From an uncultured Flavobacteriales bacterium (GTDB lineage Bacteria; Bacteroidota; Bacteroidia; Flavobacteriales; Crocinitomicaceae): a DNA stretch of 64,000 nt. The DNA lies in the NCBI GenBank assembly GCA_946479285.1, contig CAMLFH010000006.1, positions 1 through 64,000 of the forward strand, read 5' to 3'. The translations under genes were made by a program, and so were the position numbers. Positions 9,593 to 18,591 of this stretch are shown in pieces. The first letter of the stretch is position 1. Each line of letters starts with the position of its first letter. The notes beneath the pieces were generated by a model, which searched no databases, had not been told where the DNA came from, and was given only the letters and a program-made list of their open reading frames with translations.

Positions 9593-11881
9593 CTAGCGGA
9601 ATGCCCGTTCGTGGAAAATGATAAATCCATAAGTAAACTGGAAGGCCAAAGGGCTTTTTTGCTTAGGGAAATAGTTTAAAGAAGCTCTGATCGGTCCAAG
9701 TGGTGAATGATAAATTGCCGAAAGCGAAGCAACCTGTGATTCTCCTTTGAAGGGTTTGGAGTAACCAAATGTTCCGTCATCATTGTTTGTTATTGAAATG
9801 AACGGCTGGTACCAATACCCATCCACCCGGATATCGATATTCTTGCGAAGGGAGAAAATGACGTTCAATCCACCTCCAATGTATTGCGGAGAGCGGTATT
9901 CGGCAAAGAAATAGGTTTGCAGATCCGGTAAAGGCTGAAACGCATTCATGTTCAGAAGTGTTGCCGTATAATTTTTTAACAGGGAAAGATTGGTAATGCT
10001 TGCCAGTCCGTGAATACCGAAGGAAAAGTGCTTGGTGCTCAAAGGAAAACTCTGAATTTCACCCCGAATATTGAACCAGTGATGCCCGTTTCGGTAATCG
10101 TAGTTTTCAATGGAAGTTGATCCGGCAAGACTGTGTTCTTTAGCTGCACTGTAGATTGCTTTGAATTGGGCCATCGTTCCGGAGGATGCCCACTGCTTCC
10201 TGTTCAGGGAATTGTGTTCCAGGGTCATGATGAGCGTGTTCCCGTACAAGACTGTTCGGTCTGTGGTGTCTTTATTGGTGAACTCAGAGCTTTGATAATA
10301 GCGATCCTGGGTTTCAAAGTGCCTGTAGTCCAGCACAAATTTGGAATTATTGAAAATTGGTAATTTGATTCCGCCACCCACATAAGCTTCATTTTGAACC
10401 AGGAAAGAGGGTTTCTCGTCGTCAAAGAATGTGGTAAAGCTCTTGAAATAATCCCAACGGTTAATAACCCCGTAAAAACTTGCCGAAATCGGGTAATAGG
10501 AAGGAAAATGAAGATCGATGTTTGCTCTTCCTGAGTTGTAGAATTTACCAAAATAACCTCCGGCCTGAATAGTGCTTGCAAAGCGATCCAAACGCATGTA
10601 ATTCAATTGAATAAAGCCGGTGTTTATAGCGCGCGTACTTACAATTCCGCCTAAGTCGATTCGAAATGGCTTTGCCTCCGTGACTTTAATGTTTAAGGCG
10701 TAAGTTGAATCGGATTTTGCTTCCAGGGTAGGGAACAGGTATTTGATTTGCGGAGTAGCATAAGTTCTGAAGTACCTTCTTTTGAAACGGGTACCGGAAA
10801 TAACTTCTCCTTTGTTGTTCTTCAGGATCGATTTGCGGACATAACTTTCATCCAGTCCGCGTTTGTTTGTGGTATTTACTTCTGAAATGACCAACTGATG
10901 TATTCTCGCTTTGAACGCGATTCTGCGGTTGTTTAATTCTTCCTTCGAAATGCGTACATCCAGCATTAATTTAATGCTGTCCATCATGGCGATGGTGGAT
11001 TTATAACCGGCGTCTATTGCTTCGTCCACATCGTCGAAGTCGAATGTACTGATGTTTGATTTTGGTTCGATAATAATTCCGTAGTCACAAGGGATTTTGA
11101 AAGAAGTATGTGTTACCAGCATGTTCGTCAGCTGACTGATCAGATCATCTTCCCGCGGAGGAGAAGCGTTATACGAAACATTGCTTCCAATAATGAAATC
11201 CACCGGAAAACTATTGTACATCACATCTGAAGGGAAGTTGTTATAAAGTCCGCCGTCAAAGTAAAGAATACCGTTGATGCGAATCGGATTCACGTAAAAA
11301 GGAAAAGTCATGGAGGCACGAACGGCTTCATTTAGCTGACCGGTTGAAAAAACCACTCCTTTTTTGGCAACTATATCACTTGCAACACAGCGAAAGGGGA
11401 CAAAAAGGCTGTCGAAATTATATTGGCGGGCTGCTCCGCTGGCACCAAACAAACGAAGCATCTCAAAGTCCAATAATTCCGGCCGGATGAAGTTGGTGGG
11501 TAATGATTTGCTGAACATACTGTCCAGTGAAAAGGGAAAACTGATTCCCGAAGCATTTTCATTGTCTTCCCGAAGCAGGAACTCATAGCGTTGTTCGATT
11601 GCTCCCTGCGACATCAATTGAAATTTATTGCTCAATACATAATCTTCAATTTCCTGCGGAGAATAACCGCTTGCATACATTGCTCCAACCAATGCACCTG
11701 ATGAAGTTCCGGTAATATAATCGATCGGGATGTTGTTTTCTTCCAGTGCTTTGAGTACACCGATATGTGCAAAACCAGATGCGCCGCCACCACTTAATAC
11801 AATTCCAACCCCTTGAGAATGAACGAATGAAGGGGCAAAACTTAGAAGTAAAATGATGGTTAATCGTTTTGCTAATTGCAT
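9593..11881 (-). CDS. Patatin-like phospholipase fused to a POTRA/Omp85 outer-membrane barrel
   Basis: 762 aa with a Sec signal peptide (TIILLLSFAPSFVHSQ). Residues about 23-260 form a patatin domain: oxyanion SGGGASGFAHIG, nucleophile GTSSG with Ser60, and DGG with catalytic Asp209. A POTRA-like linker follows (SYVRKSILKNNKGEVISG, about 340-400), then a C-terminal barrel rich in alternating aromatic strands. The layout resembles the PlpD / type Vd family, in which the barrel translocates or anchors the lipase. Predicted to hydrolyse phospholipid acyl chains at the cell surface. Its ATG lies 5 nt after a TACTTTTG box. Confidence 0.92.
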   Translation of the reverse strand: MQLAKRLTIILLLSFAPSFVHSQGVGIVLSGGGASGFAHIGVLKALEENNIPIDYITGTSSGALVGAMYASGYSPQEIEDYVLSNKFQLMSQGAIEQRYEFLLREDNENASGISFPFSLDSMFSKSLPTNFIRPELLDFEMLRLFGASGAARQYNFDSLFVPFRCVASDIVAKKGVVFSTGQLNEAVRASMTFPFYVNPIRINGILYFDGGLYNNFPSDVMYNSFPVDFIIGSNVSYNASPPREDDLISQLTNMLVTHTSFKIPCDYGIIIEPKSNISTFDFDDVDEAIDAGYKSTIAMMDSIKLMLDVRISKEELNNRRIAFKARIHQLVISEVNTTNKRGLDESYVRKSILKNNKGEVISGTRFKRRYFRTYATPQIKYLFPTLEAKSDSTYALNIKVTEAKPFRIDLGGIVSTRAINTGFIQLNYMRLDRFASTIQAGGYFGKFYNSGRANIDLHFPSYYPISASFYGVINRWDYFKSFTTFFDDEKPSFLVQNEAYVGGGIKLPIFNNSKFVLDYRHFETQDRYYQSSEFTNKDTTDRTVLYGNTLIMTLEHNSLNRKQWASSGTMAQFKAIYSAAKEHSLAGSTSIENYDYRNGHHWFNIRGEIQSFPLSTKHFSFGIHGLASITNLSLLKNYTATLLNMNAFQPLPDLQTYFFAEYRSPQYIGGGLNVIFSLRKNIDIRVDGYWYQPFISITNNDDGTFGYSKPFKGESQVASLSAIYHSPLGPIRASLNYFPKQKSPLAFQFTYGFIIFHERAFR

Positions 11882-11886
11882 GAAGT

Positions 11887-11894
11887 CAAAAGTA
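11887..11894 (-). promoter_or_regulatory. -7 element of the patatin gene, 5 nt from its ATG
   Basis: Minus strand TACTTTTG, then ACTTC, then ATG. Predicts a leaderless or nearly leaderless mRNA. No TTG at the expected upstream spacing. Confidence 0.45.
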
Positions 11895-12045
11895 ATTTTT
11901 TTTTGCCTAAAATTGGCTTCTTTTGGGTTATTTCTGCGCTATAGAATGAAAATCGGATCTTTTTAGAAAGGATGATAGGTAGGAAGAGCGAAGAGAAGCT
12001 CATTACAAAAGAAAGAATAAAGAGCTCCGCATTCTGTTATTTGAA

Positions 12046-12113
12046 ACCGCAAAGAGTTTACGAGTGCAAAGAAAAATATCTGGAACGTCTGTGCTCCCAG
12101 TGTTCTCTGCGGT
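12046..12113. repeat. Imperfect 26-bp inverted repeat
   Basis: ACCGCAAAGAGTTTACGAGT and following bases (12046-12072) pair imperfectly with the arm at 12088-12113, whose complement begins ACCGCAGAGAACACTGGGAG. It looks like a MITE- or REP-type palindrome upstream of the methyltransferase gene. Apart from this, 11882-12146 shows only promoter-like sequence. Confidence 0.6.
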
Positions 12114-12127
12114 ATAAATATTATGTC

Positions 12128-12135
12128 TACTTTTG
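12128..12135 (+). promoter_or_regulatory. -7 element for the THUMP methyltransferase gene
   Basis: TACTTTTG ends 11 nt before the ATG at 12147, which predicts a leader of only a few nucleotides, or about 18 nt if the ATG at 12159 is used. Confidence 0.45.
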
Positions 12136-12146
12136 TCTACTAATAA

Positions 12147-13310
12147 ATGAATGGCTTTATGAATATTGTACTGAAAACGTTTTATGGTTTGGAGGATGTG
12201 CTTGCCGATGAGTTAAAGGAGCTTGGTTTCCCTGATAGTACAAAACTGAATAGAGCCGTTCAGATTGAAGGAGAATGGGAAGATGTTTATTTTTTGAACC
12301 TGCATGTTCGCTGTGCGATCTCGGTTTTGGTGGAACTGCGTAAATTTGCGGTTAAAACAGAGAAAGACCTTTATACCGAGGCGAAGAAAATCAATTGGTC
12401 TTCTTTGTTTAATGTGAAGAAAACATTTGCAGTGAAAGGTGCGATTCATTCCACGCTTTTTAATCATTCCCAATTCCCGTTTTTATTGATTAAAGATGCT
12501 ATTGTAGATCATTTCAGAGATGTAAAAGGTGAAAGACCGGATATCAATGTAAAGACACCGCAGATTGTTGTGGATTTGTATGTACGTGAGAACGAAGGAG
12601 TGATTTCCATAAATACGAGCGGTTTGCCTTTATTTCAAAGAGGATATCGCCAGTCTACCGGAGATGCACCGCTGAATGAAGTGGTTGCAGCGGCTCTTTT
12701 GCGTATGAGCGGATGGGACAGGAAAACAACTTTAATTGATCCGTTTTGCGGTTCCGGAACTATTTTGATCGAAGCGGCTTTGCTTGCTGCAGGAATTCCT
12801 TCAAATATCGAACGAACACATTATGCGTTCAAGAATATGGCCAATTTTGATTCTGATTTGTGGGAAGAAATCCATGCCAAAGCGAATAAAGTGGTGAAGG
12901 AGCTTCCTTGTGAATTGATCGGTGGAGATATAGATTCTCAAATGGTGATGAAAACAAAAAGAAATCTGCGCGGGTTTCCCTTCGGACGATTTGTTGAGGT
13001 ACACAATGCTTCGTTAGATGAATTTCCATTCCCGGAAGGTCCTGCTTTTATGATTACCAATCCACCGTATGGAGAACGTTTGGAAACAGACGTAGAAGAA
13101 TTATACGGAACCTTGGGAAGCATCATGAAACACCGATTGATGGGATATTCCTGTTTTGTGATTTCTTCCAGTGAAGAAGGTTTCAAATACCTTGCGCTAA
13201 AACCTGATAAGAAGTACAAGCTCTTTAACGGAGACCTGGAATGTTCTTTTCGAAAATACAGTATTTACGAAGGTTCCAAAAAAGCAGAAAAGACTGAAGC
13301 TGAAGCTTAA
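12147..13310 (+). CDS. THUMP-domain class I SAM-dependent RNA methyltransferase (RlmL-like)
   Basis: 387 aa. The N-terminal GLEDVLADELKELGF and the following THUMP RNA-binding domain (about 40-160) precede a Rossmann methyltransferase. That carries DPFCGSGTILIEAA (motif I and surroundings, about 196-209) and NPPYGERL (motif IV, about 305-312), the N6/N2 base-methylase signature. The family includes RlmL, which makes m2G2445 in 23S rRNA; the precise base here is inferred, not shown. An alternative start at 12159 (MNIVLKTFYGLEDVL) fits family alignments slightly better. The stop shares a TTAA with the convergent gene at 13307. Confidence 0.9.
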   Translation: MNGFMNIVLKTFYGLEDVLADELKELGFPDSTKLNRAVQIEGEWEDVYFLNLHVRCAISVLVELRKFAVKTEKDLYTEAKKINWSSLFNVKKTFAVKGAIHSTLFNHSQFPFLLIKDAIVDHFRDVKGERPDINVKTPQIVVDLYVRENEGVISINTSGLPLFQRGYRQSTGDAPLNEVVAAALLRMSGWDRKTTLIDPFCGSGTILIEAALLAAGIPSNIERTHYAFKNMANFDSDLWEEIHAKANKVVKELPCELIGGDIDSQMVMKTKRNLRGFPFGRFVEVHNASLDEFPFPEGPAFMITNPPYGERLETDVEELYGTLGSIMKHRLMGYSCFVISSSEEGFKYLALKPDKKYKLFNGDLECSFRKYSIYEGSKKAEKTEAEA

Positions 13311-14362
13311 GGTGTAACAACAATTCGTTCGGAAATGGTTTGCTCCTGGTCGAAATAAATGAAGGTGTAAACTCCGACCGGCAAGCCGGAAACGGTAATT
13401 TCACTGTTTTCAGTTGAAGTGTAGTTCAGAACAATTTCCCTTCCCGAAGTATCGAATAATCTGGATGCAAGGAGCGTTTTGTAATCGCCCGAGATGTTCA
13501 GTGTTCCATTCGATGGATTTGGGTAGATTGTCAATTCATGCGTCTTTTTTGGTTTGATCGAGCGCATATCGTGAAGACGTGTTTGCCCGTTCAAATCGGT
13601 TTGTGACAAGCGGTAATAACTCACCACATCTAAATACGGATCGTAATCATAGATTTTGTAACGCAAAGGCTCTGTACTGTTTCCGGCACCTTTCATAGAT
13701 GCGATTGATTCAAAGTGAATTCCGTCCAAGCTGCGCTCAACAGTAAAATAAGCGTTGTTGAATTCTGTTTCTGTCCACCATTCACAAGCTACGGCTTTTC
13801 CCTCTAAAGAAACCTGGAAAGCAGTTAACTCTACCGGAAGCACGCTCATGCAATTCACGCAGGCTGCTCCGCTGAAAGTAGTGGTGTAAGTAATGATTTC
13901 ATCGGCTCTGTTGGCTCTGCCGGAAACTCGGATTGTTCCCGGACCGGCCAAAGTGTAGCTGTCATCTAAAGTAGCATTGCTCGCACCTTGCTGAAAAATT
14001 TTACTTCCTCCTATAATATCAACTTTAACAACATCACAAGTCTGGCAATTTCCGTCAGCTCCTGAAGCGTTCGTGCATCCTGGTCGATCGCGCATTGTAG
14101 CGCTTACAGTATATGTGCATCCAGCAGGTACACTGATATCAACTTGCATCGGCAAATAACCTGCAGAGCAATTTCCACCAACAGAAGGAGAGCAATTGGG
14201 GCCGCCAACACTTGTTAAGTTACAACCCGCCAAACACCCGCAGCCACTTCCCGTTACTCCAATAGCCCCGGATGGACATTGAGAAAATGTGTTCAATGAA
14301 TAAGTAAAACAAAGAAGCGCAAGAGTGATGAATTTTTTAAGTATTCGTGTAGTTTGTTTCAT
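13307..14362 (-). CDS. Secreted protein with type A T9SS sorting domain
   Basis: 351 aa from the ATG at 14362. An upstream in-frame codon at 14395 would lie just beyond the -7 box and add residues before the signal peptide MKQTTRILKKFITLALLCFT. The mature N-terminus is Cys/Gly-rich (about 15 cysteines in 100 residues, e.g. CPSGAIGVTGSGCGCLAGC), suggesting disulfide stabilisation outside the cell. A beta-rich LPVELTAFQVSLEGKAV...WWTETEFNNAYFTVERS segment, common in Bacteroidota secreted proteins, follows. The end is a type A sorting domain (LTIYPNPSNGTLNIS ... GLPVGVYTF). Function unknown. Confidence 0.85.
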   Translation of the reverse strand: MKQTTRILKKFITLALLCFTYSLNTFSQCPSGAIGVTGSGCGCLAGCNLTSVGGPNCSPSVGGNCSAGYLPMQVDISVPAGCTYTVSATMRDRPGCTNASGADGNCQTCDVVKVDIIGGSKIFQQGASNATLDDSYTLAGPGTIRVSGRANRADEIITYTTTFSGAACVNCMSVLPVELTAFQVSLEGKAVACEWWTETEFNNAYFTVERSLDGIHFESIASMKGAGNSTEPLRYKIYDYDPYLDVVSYYRLSQTDLNGQTRLHDMRSIKPKKTHELTIYPNPSNGTLNISGDYKTLLASRLFDTSGREIVLNYTSTENSEITVSGLPVGVYTFIYFDQEQTISERIVVTP

Positions 14363-14397
14363 TTTGCTTGAGAAAAAGTCGTTCAACAAGAACAAAA

Positions 14398-14405
14398 CAA
14401 ATGTA
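14398..14405 (-). promoter_or_regulatory. -7 element for the 13307-14362 gene
   Basis: Minus strand TACATTTG, 35 nt upstream of the chosen ATG. It lies just upstream of the alternative start at 14395, which supports the shorter start. Confidence 0.45.
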
Positions 14406-14514
14406 TACTAAGCGTTTAGCGAATTGTTTATGAGTAAGTTATATTAAGAATAAATATGGATTTGAACTAAACGGTTTTTGTTTAAAACAGTTTAAAGGGA
14501 ATGTTATGAAAACA

Positions 14515-14544
14515 AGTAAGGGCGCGATTAATCGCGCCCTTACT
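14515..14544. terminator. REP-like 30-bp perfect palindrome downstream of gltA
   Basis: AGTAAGGGCGCGATT followed by its exact reverse complement, 17 bp past the gltA stop. It shares the core GCGATTAATCGC with the palindrome at 34606-34643 and the GTAAGGG arm with 26114-26155. Likely acts as a transcript end or stabiliser. Confidence 0.75.
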
Positions 14545-14561
14545 GTTTATTTAAATGATTC

Positions 14562-15851
14562 TTACTTTCTGTCTTTGATATCTACGTAATCTCTGGTGAC
14601 TTCACCTGTGTAGATTTGTCTTGGACGACCGATTGGTTCCCCACCTTCCGACATTTCTTTCCATTGTGCGATCCATCCCGGAAGACGTCCTAATGCGAAC
14701 AATACCGTAAACATTTCAGATGGAATACCAAGCGCCTTGTAAATGATTCCGGAGTAGAAATCTACGTTCGGGTATAAGCTTCTTGATTTGAAGTACTCGT
14801 CTTCCAATGCGTATTTCTCTAATTTCTTAGCGATGTCCAATAAAGGATCGTTGATTTTTAATTTCTCTAATACATCATCTGCTGCTTTCTTAATGATGGT
14901 AGCACGCGGGTCGAAGTTTTTGTAAACACGGTGACCGAATCCCATCAAACGGAACGGATCGTCTTTGTCTTTTGCTTTCAATACCCATTTGTCTACATCA
15001 CCACCGTCGTTGTGGATTTTCTCCAGCATTTCGATTACTGCCTGGTTAGCTCCACCGTGAAGCGGTCCCCAAAGTGCAGAAATACCTGCTGAAATAGATG
15101 CGTATAAGTTTGCCTGAGATGAACCAACGATACGAACTGTAGATGTGGAACAGTTTTGCTCGTGGTCAGCATGAAGGATCAATAATTTATTCAATGCGTC
15201 AACAACAACCGGATCAACTTTGTAATCTTCTGTTGGCATTGCAAACATCATGTATAAGAAGTTCTTTACGTAATCGTATTCGTTCTTCGGGTACATGAAC
15301 GGATGACGCATGGAGTTTTTGTAAGACCATGCAGCCAAAGTTGGCAATTTCGCTAACAAACGTAAGATAGTTCTGTTCTTTTTCTCAGCACTTCTGTTCG
15401 GGTCCAAAGATTCCGGGTAGAAAGTAGATAGTGAACAAACCATTGCAGATAAAACTCCCATTGGGTGGGCCTGTGCAGGATATGCTTCAAAGAACTGTTT
15501 CATATCTTCGTGTACCAAAGTGTGTTTGGTGATACTTGAAATGAAATCGTCTAACTGCTCCTGAGTTGGCAAAGCACCATAAATCAACAAGTAAGCAACT
15601 TCAATAAATGTTGCTTTTTCTGCTAATTGCTCAATCGGGTAACCGCGGTAACGAAGGATTCCTTCCTCACCATCTAAAAAAGTAATAGCACTATAAGTAG
15701 CACCTGTGTTCTTGTAACCCTGATCTAAAGTTACATATCCTGTTTCCTGACGAAGCTTTGAAATATCAATAGCCATTTCATTTTCAGTACCTTGTACAAC
15801 CGGGAATTCGTATACCTTCCCGTCTAATTCGATTTTCGCAATTTTGCTCAT
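14562..15851 (-). CDS. gltA: Citrate synthase
   Basis: 429 aa, the hexameric bacterial type length. Active-site landmarks are HADHEQNCST with His230, PLHGGAN with His265, GFGHRVYK with His307, and NVDFYSG with Asp364. It condenses acetyl-CoA with oxaloacetate at the entry to the TCA cycle in the cytoplasm. It is flanked by terminators on both sides, so it is probably monocistronic. pdhA/pdhC and lpd, which supply acetyl-CoA, are elsewhere in the window. Confidence 0.98.
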   Translation of the reverse strand: MSKIAKIELDGKVYEFPVVQGTENEMAIDISKLRQETGYVTLDQGYKNTGATYSAITFLDGEEGILRYRGYPIEQLAEKATFIEVAYLLIYGALPTQEQLDDFISSITKHTLVHEDMKQFFEAYPAQAHPMGVLSAMVCSLSTFYPESLDPNRSAEKKNRTILRLLAKLPTLAAWSYKNSMRHPFMYPKNEYDYVKNFLYMMFAMPTEDYKVDPVVVDALNKLLILHADHEQNCSTSTVRIVGSSQANLYASISAGISALWGPLHGGANQAVIEMLEKIHNDGGDVDKWVLKAKDKDDPFRLMGFGHRVYKNFDPRATIIKKAADDVLEKLKINDPLLDIAKKLEKYALEDEYFKSRSLYPNVDFYSGIIYKALGIPSEMFTVLFALGRLPGWIAQWKEMSEGGEPIGRPRQIYTGEVTRDYVDIKDRK

Positions 15852-15962
15852 GATGATCTATAAGAGTGTTATCTAACAATTTTTATTAGCCGCACTAAAT
15901 TAATAAAGAATTGGATACAATAAACTGCCATGGTAATCTTTTTTTGCTAAAAAAAAAGAACT

Positions 15963-15998
15963 AAAAAAGGCTTGCAAAAATTCATCTGCAAGCCTTCA
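15963..15998 (-). terminator. Rho-independent terminator of the DPP-IV gene
   Basis: Perfect 10-bp stem AAGGCTTGCA / TGCAAGCCTT with a 10-nt loop; on the minus strand it runs into TTTTTTAG. It is 30 bp past the stop at 16028. Confidence 0.85.
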
Positions 15999-16027
15999 AA
16001 AATGGTCGTAAAATCGAGTGATCCTTA

Positions 16028-18190
16028 CTACAGGTTATTTATCGTGAATTCCAACATCATCGTGTAAAGGTGGTTTCTTGTATTCCCACCGTAAATGCCA
16101 TGGTTTTTATTCGGATAAACAAATAAATCAAACTGTTTGTTTGCTTTTACCAAAGCTGTAATGAACTCCATCGTGTTTTGATAATGTACATTATCATCAG
16201 CAGAACCATGGATCAATAAGAATTTTCCTTTCAGCTTGTCTGCATGGTTCACAGGTGAGTTATCGTCATATCCGGCTGCATTTTCCTGCGGTGTTCTCAT
16301 GAAACGCTCCGTATAAATGTTATCGTAGTTTCTCCAGTTGGTAACCGGTGCCACAGCAATTCCCATTTTGAATACATCAGCTCCTTTTGTTAGTGCCAGT
16401 GAGGTCATGAATCCACCGTAACTCCATCCCATGATCCCGATTCTCGCCGGATCCACGTAAGATTCTTTCTGAAGGTTTTTAGCAACAGCGATCAAATCTT
16501 CTGTTTCCAGTTTTCCCAGCTGCAAATAAGTAGATTTCTTAAATTCTGCGCCTCTGAACTGAGTTCCGCGGGTGTCTACACAGAATACGATATATCCTTT
16601 TCGTGTAAGCAACTGGTGGTACAGGTAGTTTGGTCCGTCATAGTCATTGGTAACCATGTTGCTTCCCGGCCCACAGTAAACGTTGAAATAAACCGGGTAT
16701 TTTTTATTCGGGTCGAAGTTTGCCGGTTTCATGATCCAGGCATTCAATTTCCCGGCAGCACCATCTACCTGGATGAATTCTTTCTGGCTCAGGTTCATTC
16801 CATTGAACTTATTCTGAAGTTCCGTATTTGCTTCCAATACCTGGATTTCTTTCCCGGTGCGGTCGCAAAGCGCATAGTAAGGAACCGTATTGGCACTTGA
16901 ACTTGTACGGATGAAGTAATTGAATCCCGGTGCAAATTCGGCATCGTTATAACCGGAAGCTTTTGAAAGCATTTTCTTATCGGTTCCTTTCCAGTTGATG
17001 GAATACAAGGTCTTATTAATAGCGCCGTTCTCAGAAGAAGAGTAGAATACCGTTCCTTTCTTTTCGTCAATTCCATATAAATCTATGACATCCCATGACC
17101 CGGAAGTAACGGGACTTAGTTTTCCTGCAAAAGTTAAGTGGTAAATATGGTTGTATCCGTCTTTTTCAGAAGTGCGAAGCATGGAATTCCCATCTTTTAA
17201 TAAGATGACATTATCCGCATCCAGGTAAGTAGCAGATTGCTCTTCGTAGAAAATACGATCTGTGGGATTCTCAGGGTTTGTTACCAGGTGATATTTCACC
17301 TCGCTTTGGTGGCGGTTCAATGTAGAAACAAATACTTCGTTTTTGATAGGTGACCACTGAAAACGCGGCAGGTATTCGTAAGTTCCCAAATTGACTGCTT
17401 TTACAGCCGCCGTTTCACTATTCGCAATGTGGAAAGTTACCTTCGAATTGTCTTCACCGGCTTTCGGGTATTTGAAAGTGTATTCTTCCGGGTACAATGA
17501 TCCGTACATAGCCATTTGAAATTGCTTGACAGCTGTTTCATCAAAACGCATAAAAGCCAGGTATTTGGAATCCGGTGACCACTCGAAGCCTTGCGTAATT
17601 GCAAATTCCTCCTCGTAAACCCAGTCTGTTGTACCGTTGATGATGCTGTTCTGCTTTCCGTCGGAAGTAATTTGTTTGGTAGTGTGTTTTACCAAATCGT
17701 ATACAAACAGGTTGTTTCCGGCAACATATCCCAGTTTTGTTTCATCCGGGGAAAATGTTCCCAATGTTTGTGGAGTTTCAGAGCTGCTTACTTTATGCGT
17801 TTCTTTCGTTTCTACATTATAGATATAGTAAGTAGTGGAATAACTGTGCCGGTAGATTGATTTGGTATTTGTCTGGATCAATAACCATTTTCCGCTCTTA
17901 CTCAATTTTCCGTCCTCGATCTCTACTTTTTTACCATTGAATTGAATGGTGGATAAATTTACAAGAACAGTTCCTTCGCCTTTGTAATCTTTAAATTGGA
18001 ATTTCTTTAAAAATGCCTGACCGTTTTCTTCAACGATCTTGGTAAATGACTGTCCGTCGCTTAAAGCGGTGAAACCCTCCACGCGGTTCGGGTAAAGCTC
18101 ACCCGATTTCCAGATGGATTCAACAGTCAGGTTTTGAGCGTATCCGAAAGAGAGGATACAGATAAAGGAAATGAATAATCTAATCTTCAT
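16028..18190 (-). CDS. S9-family dipeptidyl peptidase IV-like peptidase
   Basis: 720 aa from the ATG at 18190 (signal peptide MKIRLFISFICILSFGYAQ). An in-frame ATG at 18208 overlaps the TATTTTTG -7 box and is unlikely. Residues about 40-460 form the beta-propeller (WSPDSKYLAFMRFDE is the typical DPP-IV blade with substrate-contacting acids). The C-terminal alpha/beta hydrolase has GWSYGG with nucleophile Ser590, HGSADDNVHYQN with the acid, and KNHGI with His697. It should release N-terminal dipeptides, often Xaa-Pro, in the periplasm or outside the cell. Confidence 0.93.
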   Translation of the reverse strand: MKIRLFISFICILSFGYAQNLTVESIWKSGELYPNRVEGFTALSDGQSFTKIVEENGQAFLKKFQFKDYKGEGTVLVNLSTIQFNGKKVEIEDGKLSKSGKWLLIQTNTKSIYRHSYSTTYYIYNVETKETHKVSSSETPQTLGTFSPDETKLGYVAGNNLFVYDLVKHTTKQITSDGKQNSIINGTTDWVYEEEFAITQGFEWSPDSKYLAFMRFDETAVKQFQMAMYGSLYPEEYTFKYPKAGEDNSKVTFHIANSETAAVKAVNLGTYEYLPRFQWSPIKNEVFVSTLNRHQSEVKYHLVTNPENPTDRIFYEEQSATYLDADNVILLKDGNSMLRTSEKDGYNHIYHLTFAGKLSPVTSGSWDVIDLYGIDEKKGTVFYSSSENGAINKTLYSINWKGTDKKMLSKASGYNDAEFAPGFNYFIRTSSSANTVPYYALCDRTGKEIQVLEANTELQNKFNGMNLSQKEFIQVDGAAGKLNAWIMKPANFDPNKKYPVYFNVYCGPGSNMVTNDYDGPNYLYHQLLTRKGYIVFCVDTRGTQFRGAEFKKSTYLQLGKLETEDLIAVAKNLQKESYVDPARIGIMGWSYGGFMTSLALTKGADVFKMGIAVAPVTNWRNYDNIYTERFMRTPQENAAGYDDNSPVNHADKLKGKFLLIHGSADDNVHYQNTMEFITALVKANKQFDLFVYPNKNHGIYGGNTRNHLYTMMLEFTINNL

Positions 18191-18205
18191 AAATTGTGTT
18201 TTGCG

Positions 18206-18213
18206 CAAAAATA
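18206..18213 (-). promoter_or_regulatory. -7 element for the DPP-IV gene
   Basis: Minus strand TATTTTTG, 15 nt upstream of the chosen start at 18190. It overlaps the rejected start at 18208. Confidence 0.5.
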
Positions 18214-18344
18214 ACCAAAAACCATTCCTGAAGGAGTGAATTATTGATGAGTGGTGTAAAATAGTTAACAGCTTGTTTAATATGAGGTTGGTTGATTGAA
18301 ATCTACGTGTATAACCTTAGTTGATTGTTAACAATTTTGTAATG

Positions 18345-18372
18345 TTGGAATAGAATATTTGGCGTAACTTTG
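18345..18372 (+). promoter_or_regulatory. Promoter of the nuclease/5'-nucleotidase operon
   Basis: TTG (18345-18347), 17 bp, then TAACTTTG (18365-18372), a good match to the Bacteroidota consensus. It leaves a leader of about 210 nt before the ATG at 18592, and that leader contains a 41-codon open frame. Confidence 0.6.
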
Positions 18373-18463
18373 CGTCGTAAATTTCTGAATGTACTCCTTG
18401 ATGCTGTGATTCACACAGACTGAAACCATTTGGAAATACAATATTTGGTATAATGAAATAGAA

Positions 18464-18589
18464 ATGAAACTCATCCATAATAGCAAAAGCTTCATCCGAA
18501 GTAATGAGCGCTATTTCTCAGCAAAAAAGCTGAATGGATTTGTTATACCTTTACTCTGTATTTTATCTGTAAATTTAATAATCAATTAG
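18464..18589 (+). CDS. Possible 41-aa small membrane or leader peptide
   Basis: ATG at 18464 to TAG at 18587-18589, only 2 bp before the start of the next gene. The N-terminus is basic (MKLIHNSKSFIRSNERYFSA, continuing KK) and the C-terminus is a hydrophobic stretch (GFVIPLLCILSVNLII), the profile of a small single-pass protein or an attenuator-type leader peptide. The tight junction with the downstream gene argues for translation. The A-rich GAAATAGAA upstream is only a weak ribosome-binding candidate. It could be chance. I recognise no family. Confidence 0.35.
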   Translation: MKLIHNSKSFIRSNERYFSAKKLNGFVIPLLCILSVNLIIN

Positions 18590-18591
18590 TT

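Noticed and set aside
9413..9679. 88-aa plus-strand frame over the GTTCAA cluster
   Set aside because: Its sequence comes from the repeat (KFNGSKVIFNFKHLELLNF) and overlaps the ends of two well-supported genes.
11972..12211. 79-aa frame upstream of the THUMP methyltransferase gene
   Set aside because: It runs through the inverted repeat and the -7 box and overlaps the real start in another frame; composition is not protein-like.
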